DNA of 64,000 nt. Origin: Actinia tenebrosa. Lineage: Eukaryota; Cnidaria; Anthozoa; Actiniaria; Actiniidae. Where the stretch lies: assembly GCF_009602425.1 (NCBI RefSeq), contig NW_022260278.1:166781-230780 (forward strand). The letters run 5' to 3'. Both the position numbers and the translations under genes were made by a program. This document shows, one piece after another, positions 28,701 through 40,700 of this stretch. The notes under the pieces were generated by a model. It was not told the origin of the DNA. It was given only the letters and a program-made list of their open reading frames with translations, and ran no database searches. The first letter of the stretch is position 1. Each line of letters begins with the position of its first letter.

Positions 28701-31700
28701 CAAACGTAACATATTGTTTTGCTGAATTATGATTTCCAGCAATGGCGTTCAAAGTCACATTTGGAGCTATTGAAGTTGTATTGTTGTTGTTTGAGACTAC
28801 TTGAGTGATCTTTCCAAGGCCCATTTGCGGAAAACATTTATCCAAACACCTGTACTCTTTCTAGTGTTCTCATTTTCGCTTTGAACTTTTTAGTTTTCTC
28901 ATGATTTCTTTGTCTGCTAATCCAAAACAGGAAGCCATTTTGTTTGCAAAAATTGAAAGAAAAGTTTTACATTTTATGAGCGTTGGCAACTGATCTACCA
29001 ATCATTTTCTGGTAATTCAGCCCCGAATTACAGAAAAAAGTCCTCCTTCATTAGCCAATCAGCATCAAGTAATTTTGCCCTGTGTGTGATAAGACAACAT
29101 ATTCCCATGTCTTTTGATTGACTCAGCTGAGATTGTTGCTAAACTGCTACAGTAACCAACATTATCAATGCATCTCTGACTACTGGATTCATTCCTGATG
29201 AGTGGAAATGTGCTAGGGTGACACCTTTATTCAAAAAAGGAAAAGAAATAGTTTGAATAACTATTGTCCCATTTCTGTGCTGCCTGTGGCTTGGAAGCTT
29301 TTAGAGAGGGCTGTTCATTCCCAGCTATATTGCTTTCTCAGTAAGCACCAACTACTAAGCCCATACAACCATGGCTTCTGGAATTAGCATCACTCCTCTG
29401 AATCATCAGCTATATCAATCACTGATTCAAGAAGACAGAGAATGGATCAAGGACTCTTGACTGGAACTGTTTTCATCAATTTACGAAAGGCTTTTGACAC
29501 AGTGGTCCACCAAACCCTAATGAAGCTGGAATCCTTTGGCATTGCTCATATTGAGCTAAAGGGGTTTCAGGAATACTTGAGCAATCATAAACAAGTTGTT
29601 GCTATGGAAAATAAACTGTTTGACCTGTGCTTTATATCATCTGGAGTTCCCCAAGGTTCAATCCTTGGACCATTACTCTTTGTACTGCTGATGAATTACG
29701 TACTTAACTGCTCGTTTTAATCTATGTAATGTACTGATGTATGCTGATATACACTTAAATAATTTTTAGTTTAACTTTTTTTTTTACTGCTTTATACTAT
29801 TACTGCTTTGTGCTATTACTGCTTTGGATCATTACTGTTATCCTCCACNAGATTTTTATTGTACGTACTTTTAGTTCTCTTAATTTTCTTGGTGACAGGA
29901 TTTCTGGCAGTGCGATTATTCAACCAGTCTTGGTCTTTATTAGATTTTCTAGCTTTCTTCAGACTGTAGTCATGCTGGCGCATGTCCCTTTTGATATCAC
30001 TGGTCATCCGTGTCACCAGTCATGCACACGCTTTAAAATAATAGTTGCGTGACAGTCAGCAAACAAAGGCAGACTTGAAACTGGATCATAGCTCATTTAA
30101 ACAATAGGACGACTTAACTGTATCCCTGTAAGAAATCTCTAGAGTGTTCCAATCAACATTATTTAGATCTTGACAAAACAAAGAAGGATCATAATTTGCA
30201 TAGTTCCTAAGCAATTTTGTTTGTGCCGGTGCCTTCCTGTGATTTAACGTTCCTTTGCAGAAGACCATGTTATGGTTGCACTGATAGGACTCCAGATAGA
30301 CCTATATTTTGATGAATATTAGTTGCAATCAAATCCAATACAGTCTTTGATCTTTGTGTAATGCATGCAGCTTCAGAAATAAGTTGGGTGAAATTCAAAG
30401 ACTTGAAAATAGCTTTGAGTTGTTTACATTCAACTGGAATAGCTCACTTTGCCAAAAAGTCACAGTTAAGGTCAACCTTAGGTCATGTCTTTTAAGATCT
30501 TTGGTAGAAAACTCTTCACACTGTTGTTATCGCTGTTGTTGTCTCTGTTGGCTTGATGAGATGCAGGCCCGTAGCTAGGATTTTTGTTGGGGGGGTGCTA
30601 ATTTACAAAAAGTGGACCAACCATATACTTTATTTTTTAAAAGTCCCATAGGATGCATAGGTATAGATAAATTATTAAAGTAAAATTGATTTTTTTTTTA
30701 CTTAGTTTTACGTGAAAATATCATACCAGCCAAAATCTCACTTGCTTAAAAAGCGGACCTTTAGCTCGCGTGGGGGGGGGGTGCGAATGCACCCTCTGCA
30801 CCCCCCCTAGCTACGGGCCTGGAGATGTAAAAGAGCATAGACTACAAAGTTGCGTTCTTTCAAAATCTGAGTCAATACACTTGAGATGAATGTCTTGAAG
30901 GCAGCTAATGCACTTTTTACTAGCTTGGTGTTTGCCAATGGTTTTGAACATTTCAAACAGGTCAAACGAGAAGGACAAGGGTTTAAAGATGTGATACATT
31001 CACCAGAATCACCTTATGATTAAGACTTACAACTTGAAGCCATATAGAACTTAAAGGAAGGAAAAGGAAGACCTTCAGATGCTTGAGAATGCTGCTTTCT
31101 TGAAAATGAAAAAAGCATCCTGGTTTTACACATTTCTTCAATAGCATGGTTCTCAACTGCTCAGTTCCATAGATGACTCTGGTCTATATCATTCATACAC
31201 AACGTCAATGATTGTCACAAATGACCAGCAAGAACAGTATAAAAGTGAAGTTAGAGCAGAGCTTCAAATAACCTTAAGCTAAATGTGAATGGTCAACAAT
31301 TTCAAAAAGTTTGCCTTTAAATAATTATATGAAGTAATATTCAAGAATATTTAGCTTTTTTGTGGCTTTTCTACAAGTTGGAAAAGACACTGATTTGCAG
31401 GGCGTACTCACTAGTTTTTTAATAGTGCAACAATCAACATTGAACCAGAATTTATTCCTAAGGTTATCCTTTATGTTACCCTATGCTAGATTGAAGACAG
31501 TAATTAAAATATGACAATTCTTTGCCTTTTGGTTTGCTACAGTTCACAAGCACAGCAAACATCCTTAACAACAGCCATATCAACAACTTCTTCAGCCTTC
31601 TCAGGACTCTTTTTACAAAGGTTGGACCCAAAACAAGAGCTTGAGCTTTTGCAACAACAATCAATCCAGCTTTTGCAACTTGCACAGCTTGAAAAGAAGC

Positions 31701-34700
31701 ATAAAGAAAGCAAATCCGGTAAGATTCATTACACCACGTAAATACTTGGAAATTGTTGCATGCTGTTATATTTCTACTGGAATTTTGTAAAATTTAAAAT
31801 GCCTCCAGCAGAAATATCAATATTTATGTATTGAATGTGTAGTTCCAGAAATTATACCCCCCCCCCCCCCCAATGTGTTTCTAAATACTCTCCTACCCCT
31901 GGAAATTCCAGTTCTCTAACATAGAAATTTGTAATTTTGTTTTTTCTCTGACCCCCCACCCCNCAGAAATTCAAAATTCCTCCAGGGGAGAGGGGTTAGG
32001 ATATTTTTCTGGAACTACGCATTCCTAAGAATGCAGCCTTTATTATTATTGGTCCTCATAATTTATTATATCACACTCAATATCTAATGTAATCTCTTCT
32101 TACAGTATTCTGGCTGTGTGCTATAGAAAAAATCCATGAAAAAGTTTTTTAATTACGACTTATGCCAAAATAATCGACTTCTAAGTCATTTCATTTGCAG
32201 GATTGCAAATTGACCCCCTCCTATTGGGCTTATTTTGTGTGTTTTATATTGTTCTAACAAGTAACAGGATTTCAGAAAATTGACATGTACTTTGCATTTG
32301 CCAATGAGGAGGTTCAATTCATGGGCATTGTTCACACACAGCCTTTCTTACACATGAGTTTAAGTGCAAGGGCGCTCAGTTTTGTTCGAGACGTACTTTG
32401 GGGAAAACCCTCACAGGAAAAATTTGTTTTTCACCACTTGATGACTCGTAATAAAAGGTGACAAAATGATTTTAAAATCATTTTAGTCACAGGATTGCAT
32501 GGTAACCCACTATTTTTTGGGCTTATTTTGTGTGTTTTCTGTTGTTTTATCAATTGGCAAAGTTTAAGAAATTATTGGACATTTACATTGCATTTGCCCA
32601 TGAGCGTCATTAAGCACCTAACATTTTTTTACTTTACTTCTTTTAATTAGAAGACAGCCTATAGATTTAGACTCATGTACGTCCATATTTATTAGATTTT
32701 CATGATTAATAAACCAATATATGTATTATTTAATCATAGCTGATCCTGTATCTCAAAAACCAATCAAGGCAGAACAAATACCAGATACAAGTGTCACTAA
32801 GACTCAGCCCACATCATCTGATAATGTAGCATCACAGAGTTCTCCAAGCAATCAACAACTTATAACTCAGACATCTTCTGAACATCCAGTGCAAGATGTA
32901 AAACAGGGAGGGGATACTGACCAATCAACAAAGGGCAAGTTGAGAGGTAAACATCTGACTTGCCAAACTTCTTAGACTGCTAAATTAATTTTGTCTGGCA
33001 TACTTATCAATGATTGGTAACCTACTTTGCAGCTATTTTATAGTGTCTGCTATTTTGCTGACAGTATACTTCCCTATACTAGCCAAAATTGGAATCCATT
33101 GATTCAATTCTACCTTTTTATTGGTTCTCTTGTCTAACTGTTCTAAGTGGCCCCGGTTACAGTAGTTTGCACTGTAAAACTGCAGTAATTTTGTTAAATG
33201 TATAAATGCTAATAATACATGGTTAGCATCTACAGGCTTTTTGTTTTAGAATTAAGCTAAGCATGATAATTTAGTTGAGCTTGAAGATTACATTAATTTT
33301 ATTTCTTAAAGTTTTTTTTTCAATTCCTGGAAAAGCAATTCCATACCCAGAGCCTGCATTTCTTCTGGCCTGTGGCAAAGAAGGAGGACTCATTATCCAT
33401 TTTTTGGCACATGCACAATTTTCTGGAAGTACAATAAAATCAATGAAAATCATGCTTTCTAACAGAGTTCTGTGTTTACTTCCGATCAAGATAAGAATTG
33501 AAATCAGGAACATAATTATTTTTTTTTTATATTTGGCAAATCTTTAAATGCATGGGCTCTTATACTGGAACTAGTCCTTGCTGGAAAAACACAAGAAAAA
33601 ATGAATACCAAGAAATGTAAATTAAGATAATGTGATCTGTTTTGTGATGGCACTATTTTTTATAAAATGTGATGCATGTAAATTATGTGAGTTGTGGTGC
33701 TAGGAATATATTTTAAATCTTTTGCAATTGTTTTCTTAATTAATAGATGACTTGCAGAAACCCCAAGTACCTAGTTCAAAGTTGAAGTCAGTACCATGCA
33801 GATTTTTTCCAAACTGCAGATATGGTGCTGAGTGTAAATTTCAACATCCACCTTGCACAACAGGAAAGAGGTAAACCTTCATTTTCCTCCTAAAATGATT
33901 TAAAGTTACTTAAATAATAGAACAAAGAAAAGCTGGTTAATTGAGTCATTTTCGATTAAAAACTATTTTGAAAATTGTAGTTTTCAGTAGCTGGCCTATT
34001 CACAGTTCCCGGCACCATTTTCAAACTTACATGGAATTTTGTTTTCCCCTGTCAATCCCATCTATTATCTTTAAAAAAAGACACGAATACATCAAATACT
34101 GACTAGTAGTATTTTACAATATATATATATATATTTTGCCTAGTATGGTCCTTTTTTCTGAGTTTTATCATGCTTTAGTTTGTAATGATTTTACCACTGC
34201 AGAAATCTCAGGGGCGGATCCAGAATTTTTTTTAAAGGGGGAGTTGTAGCATTGATTGAGGTACTTCCAATTGTTTGGCAGGAAAGTAGCACAGGGTTCC
34301 CAAACAGAAGTAGGTCTTATGATAATGATTATTTGCTGCACACAGCGTATAGAAAAAAAAGCGAGTGAAATATGTTCGGCACCCCTGTTTTAATAAAACT
34401 TGCGATGCTGTTGGTGTTGCCATGAAAAAAAAATTAGATAAATCACGATGGCTCTCATAGGGAGGTTGCAACCCTCAAAACCCACCCCTAGGTTTGCCAC
34501 TGAATCTATTTATGACTCTAGTTAATATATTTCACCCAATTCATGCTTTCAGTTGTACATCGAAAGACTGCATATTTGATCATTCAGACTTGCCTGATGG
34601 AGTTCCAGGAACTGATTTGAAAGGTTTGCTTTAATTAAGGATTAGCTTTTTTTGGTCTTTGAACATAATAATTATAATATGTGAATGAAAATGTCAAAGC

Positions 34701-37700
34701 TGTTTATTTTGTTTTTCTTATTGATTTATTTAGTGGATCATATCTTAATAATTATCTTGTGTTTCTTTTGCAACACTCAGTGGGTGGCTTTGGAAGCTTT
34801 AGCAAAAAGGATGTCCAGATTCCTGGCATTGGAGATGGTAGCCATTATGTAAAACCAATAGCTGGTAAAAAGATACAGTGATGATTTATGTTTCTTCAAG
34901 CAAATGTTTCTTGAAAAAAAGGTTCCAAGCTCCACGTGGATTTTGTTCTGAGAAACATTTATTTAAAGAAACATAGATCACATCCTTAAATAACTATCCA
35001 AGCAGCAAAAACACCTTAATCTCTTGACTAGTTAATTTTTAACTCGTGGATACGCGAAGTGTAGAAACAAGTTATTGTGAGGGGTCTGAATATGCTAATG
35101 TGTCAATCGCTTGCTCACTCACTAAGATGTTAGCAGATCGATAATTAAACGTATATTGTTCGTCTTACGTCATCTGATTACAAACGTTACACGACACTAA
35201 CAAGCACAAAGCTCTTATTCAGTATAGACTACTTTCGCTATTTATATGAGGAAATGAACAGTTTCATGTGGGATACTTTCTAGCACTGTGGACCCACTCT
35301 ACACATGCGCACACTCGCACTTAGTTTCATCTTCAGATTATCAAAAGAATCAAGGAAAGATGCAACTTGAAGTAAAATAATACGATTAACGCCTAAAACT
35401 AAAATTCCAATGAGTCACACCTTTTTTTGCTGATGCGATAAAGTAAACAGAAACGTTTATGTACGTAGATTGATCGTTGGACATCACAAACAGCCAAAGC
35501 AATGTTCTTGTATCTAACTGCGAAGGTACAAATCTACCCAATAGATGTTGCTCGAGACTAACGAGAATTCGCTCCAATAAATAATTAGTAATTTACAGAC
35601 TTGAATGAAGTCAAAAGAAATAGTATTTCCAAAAAAAATTCTATAAAATATTGGCTTAGTTCACAATTTAATTAAAGTGTTTCATGTGAACCTAAATCGA
35701 TTGTAAGCCAGCGTGATGACCCTTGAAGGTCAAGATAAGTAGTAACGCATAACGCAATGTTTTTCCAATTCATCACAGAATTCGCTTCCAAACTCAACAA
35801 AATAACAAAGAACTTATCAAAGTATGTGTTAAAAGGAAAATAANAGGATGACTAATCATCTTACCAGCTAAATTGAGCATTTAAGATATGAAATTGAGCG
35901 AAATACTTTGAACCCTCCGAATGTCAACAAGCATAAGGACACAGGGAGCCCAATCTCTGAAAAGTTCAACTAGTATCCACAAGTTTGCCAAAGGGCGGTT
36001 TGATTCTTTGCAGTCAACAGGCATTACATCATTATAACACAACTATATATTAATATACATGTTACTGATTGACTGGATTGATCATGATTTTTTTCTTAAA
36101 GTGCCACTACGAAAAACCAGAATTTTAGGTAGCTGATGTTCCCTTGCTTTCATATTAATTATTAGAGTTAATTGGGTTCAGTGTTCAAATNTTGGAAGTA
36201 CTGACTTTATTGTAAAGAAACCACAATTCAAACAATACAAGGATAGTTTAAATCCCCACTGCCTTGATTGAGTATATGTACTATGTACATAATTGAATGC
36301 TTTGCAAGTTTAAATGGAAAATAGAATAGATAATCACTATACATTTTATGATAGCATGCTGTNAAATTTCATTTGCTTCTACAAACAGATACTGAAGAAA
36401 GGCTTCAACCTATTTCAAAGGTCAGTTGGATTTCCTCATTCTTAATTGGACTGTGTTTGGTTGCTTCTTGTTTTTACATTTGGACCTTGATTCCAATATA
36501 TTAATTGCCCTATTTCACTATGACGTCACATCAAAACAATCTATTGTTTAAATGCAAAGGATCATGGTCGTCGGAGGGGGTCGAATCAACGCAAATTCAC
36601 TGAAAATTGTTTTAAAACACGTATCAATCCACAAAGAGAAGTAGAATAGCCAGCAAACGCTCAGAATATTTTTTAGTACATATTAACACAAATTATATCT
36701 GAAAACCAGGCCATTTTAGATTACGCTGTTTTGCTAGGAGCAAATATTGTTGATATTTCTATTGGATTCGGTGATTCTATCCCCCACATAAACGAACAGT
36801 GACGTCATAGTGAAATAGGGCAATCACCCTGTGTTTCATAAGCTATCTTGCTCCAGCACTTTTTGGTCAAGTCCATATGAAAGGCAAGTTAATTCTTGCT
36901 CAGCTCAATCAAAGAAATGACAAAGTGGCTCTGACTTTTTTTTACAATAAAGACTTGCATGGCTTTGAAAAAAATGCATGTCAGAGTATATTTTCATATT
37001 TGCATAATAAGAAATAAAATAAATGATAAAATAAATAATGGGGCAAACAGTGGATTCCACAGAGTGGCTTTCTTCCAGTGGATTCCAATTGGAATATATT
37101 TAGAAGTTGATTTGCAAACCTACAGTGGATCAGACACTGGCTTTTAACTCTAATTATTACTATTTTTGTTTTGTTTTATTGAAACAGGATTCTACTTCTG
37201 TCGAGGTTAAAAATTATGTTCCTCCTAAGCAAGTAAGAGATGAAATGGGAAGGTACCCAGAAGATAGAAGAAGAGGAGAACCAGATAGGTGGCATGATGA
37301 TGACTGGCAGCGCTGGAGAAATGACATGGATANGGATTATGTAGGTAGGGATGAAAGACTGATTCCTCCAGTAGAAGAACCCCCGCCACATTGGAATGAT
37401 AGAGGAAGAGCTTATCCACAAAATAGGGAAGAATGGGAAAAGAGTGAAAGAGAAAGACTTTGGAGAGAAAATCGGGAGAGGTCACCTGATTGGGCCAGTG
37501 AAAGGGACCGGCAGCATCCATCTAGAGATGAAGAGTATGCTAGATGGTATGAAGATGAGAGATGGAAAAGACAGCCTGGTGACTGGGACTACCCTCCCTA
37601 CAGAGAAGATCGAAGCCGGCCACCTTTGTCACCACCATACAGAAGAGAACAAGAATTTGATAGGGAACGATACCCTTCGAGGGAAATGAGAGACCGCCCA

Positions 37701-40700
37701 TATTATGACCAAGAATTAAGAAATGAACCTCCTCACTCACGTGAATATGAGCAGATGGATAGGTATAGTAGACCACTGTCACCTCGTCCAGACGATTATG
37801 ACAGACGAAAAGAGTGGGAAGACAGACGAAGACAAAATTATTGGCCTAATTCAAGAGAACCAGATTGGAGCAACAGTAAGTTTTGGTTGTCTTAATAATT
37901 TACTTGAGCTATTTACTAATCTATCTTGACTTGACTATCAGACCAATATTGACTGGGACTGAAGGAGCTGAATAATTTTTTTGTTATAATAATCGTCAAT
38001 TTAGTGGAGATCTGACCTAAAAACCCTAAATTCACTATAACTCTAGTGTTTGTTGACAGACTAACTAGTATCATTTCCTGTTCTTTGAAGCTCTTTTAAT
38101 GAACCAAAGCATTAAAACTAGGCTTTTTTATTTTAGGTTTACAAAACACTTGGTAATAATAATAATTATAACATTTTTTTAGGGAGAGATCAACCATTTG
38201 CTGATCTCCAATCAGACAGATATCGTGAGGATTATGGGCACCATAGAAGGAGCCTGTCACCGCCTGTAGATCCTTCTAGATCTCCTATGTATGATAGACA
38301 AAGGTACAGAGATAATCCTCCAGACTACAAGAGAAGAGATGGCTATTGGGATAGAAAGGATGGTGATAGGGTGCGGGGTTTTAGAGATGACATACATCCA
38401 GGATGGAGGAGTCATCAGGAGGATGTTGGATACCAGGATCATCACCCTACTAGAGAACCAGTTCAACATGAAAAACCAAGAGCAGTTGTTGTTCCTGTAG
38501 AAACTATTTTAGATAAACCTGGGAGAGATTCAAGGCCTGATAGAGTAAGCAAACACTGTTTCTTTGAGATTTTGCTATGAGCATAAGCAATGATTATTTG
38601 GTTTTGATCCATGTTGCAGCATACTTGTTTCAAAATTGATTGCAATTATTTGGATATTAATTCATCAAGTACCAAGCTCTTGAAAGCTACAGCATACTTT
38701 GTCTAAAACTATGAATCCCTAACATGTTTAAAACTGTTTGTTTGATTGATTCAAAGGCCTACTTACTGTTGAAAAAATGCATTAAAAAAGTTTTGAATCA
38801 CAATTCCTTTTAATCCAATTTTAATGCTGATTTCAATTCTAAATCACGATTAAAACAAGCAAGTACCAAGAATTGTATGTAGAGAAAGTGTGTATGAAAA
38901 AAATCTTAGTCATGGTAATCAAAAGTTACCCAAATTATGATTGTTACATTAAAGTGTATATCAAGGATAAAATCTTATTTTCAACATCACTTATATATGA
39001 ATAGTGTAGTAGTGTTCTCTTTTCAGAGAAATAAGCATTTGAAATATCAATATGCAAATAAGATGACGTAAATTCCAGAATGGGTTACGTTTTGAAGTGT
39101 AATTTAGGACAAGTGTTCTGAATTAAAATAACCTAAAAGGGTACAAAGTTATATATTTCAGTTATACGTATGATTTGCAAATGAAAAAACAACAGTACTT
39201 TCCAATACAGCATTTTTGTATGATAAATTAGTCTTGAATTTACGTCATCTCAATTGCATATCGATATGTTCAAATGTTTATATCTCCTAAAAAACAATTT
39301 TACATACAAAAATACTGCAACCATACTACTACACTAATCACATATAAGTGATTTTGAAAATAAGATTTTATCCTTGATATACACTTCAAGTTATCATGGC
39401 CCATGTCATTTTATATTAACTTTGTCACAAATTTTTTTTAAATGTAATCTTGGAGTTAGTCCTGTGCCAATTTTTCAGGGTTTTGTCTTCTTGAAGTTCT
39501 AAATGTGTATTGTTACTGAATTATATTTTTTTGAAGGTTGCCATTGTATTTTGGTATTTTTGGAGCATGTGCAAGTTCTTGGCTTAAATCAAACTCTCAG
39601 TAGTTGAAAAGTCAAAAAACTACGTATTTTGAATTTAAATCAAAACAATAATTTTGCTGCAAAACTCATAATCTCATTGGACTATTGTTTACCAGATTGT
39701 CATTATTCTAAGAGGCCTACCTGGAAGTGGAAAGACACATGTTGCAAGACTCGTTAAGGTAAAGATGAATAGTCATGCTCATTAGAGGGAACAAATATCA
39801 TTAGTAAGATTTGCTCACATTTGCAAATCAATTATTTTAGTTAAGGTATTCATTAGTTATGCCTGTTATAAATTGTATACTATTGTTTGACAAATTGAAG
39901 AGGCATGCATTAGCAGAAATATAGTATAGGGTGGATAAAAACATTAGGCTGAAGATCCAAGGTCATAAAACAAGTGTCTTCCCAGGGCGGTATCCATATT
40001 AGATCCCAAGCAAATAAGAAAGAAAAAGAAAAGAAAAAAGACAACCAAAATCTACAAATTCAAAATTACATACGGGATCATCAATTTGACCTCTAACTAT
40101 AGAATATAAATCTGTTCACAGTGGATAGATCAATAACTGATGTTACCTAGCTTTTTCAATTCTTGATTTCTAGTGCATATAATTAATATCGATCTATAGA
40201 CCAAATTAAAAACTCGCACCGATGTGAGGTTTAAGTTGTGAACAAAGGGATCTGGCGTGACTCAAAGTAATCTGGCGTGATTCAAAAGTCACGAATCACG
40301 CCAGATTCCTTTGTTCACAACTTAAGCCTNACATCGGTGCGAGTTTTGAATTTGGTCTATATCAGGGGTAAAAGTCAAAAATGTTGTTTGACTTGCCTAA
40401 TTTTTGCACTGTCTTGTATTCTTGTATCTAATATAGGACAAAGAAGCATGTAATGAAGCACATGCGCCTCGTATCATTAGCCTAGATGATTATTTCCTCA
40501 CTGAGGTTGAGAAGCAAGAAAAAGACCCAGATACTGGAAAAAGAATTAAAAAGAAGGTAATGATATCGATATAGTGCGTGGACATAAATTCCTTGAATTT
40601 TTAGACGTTTTTAATCCTTCGCTCAAGTTGAAACAATGCGTTAATTTTGGTTAAGGGAATATTGGGGGATAGTTTGTTCTGTGAGGAAGAACTATTTAGT

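Noticed and set aside
34681-34881. YLPM1 ending at the stop after KPIAGKKIQ
   Set aside because: A donor after GCTG at 34864 joins the exon at 36389 in phase, and all later exons stay in phase to the conserved C-terminus, so the stop is in the intron.
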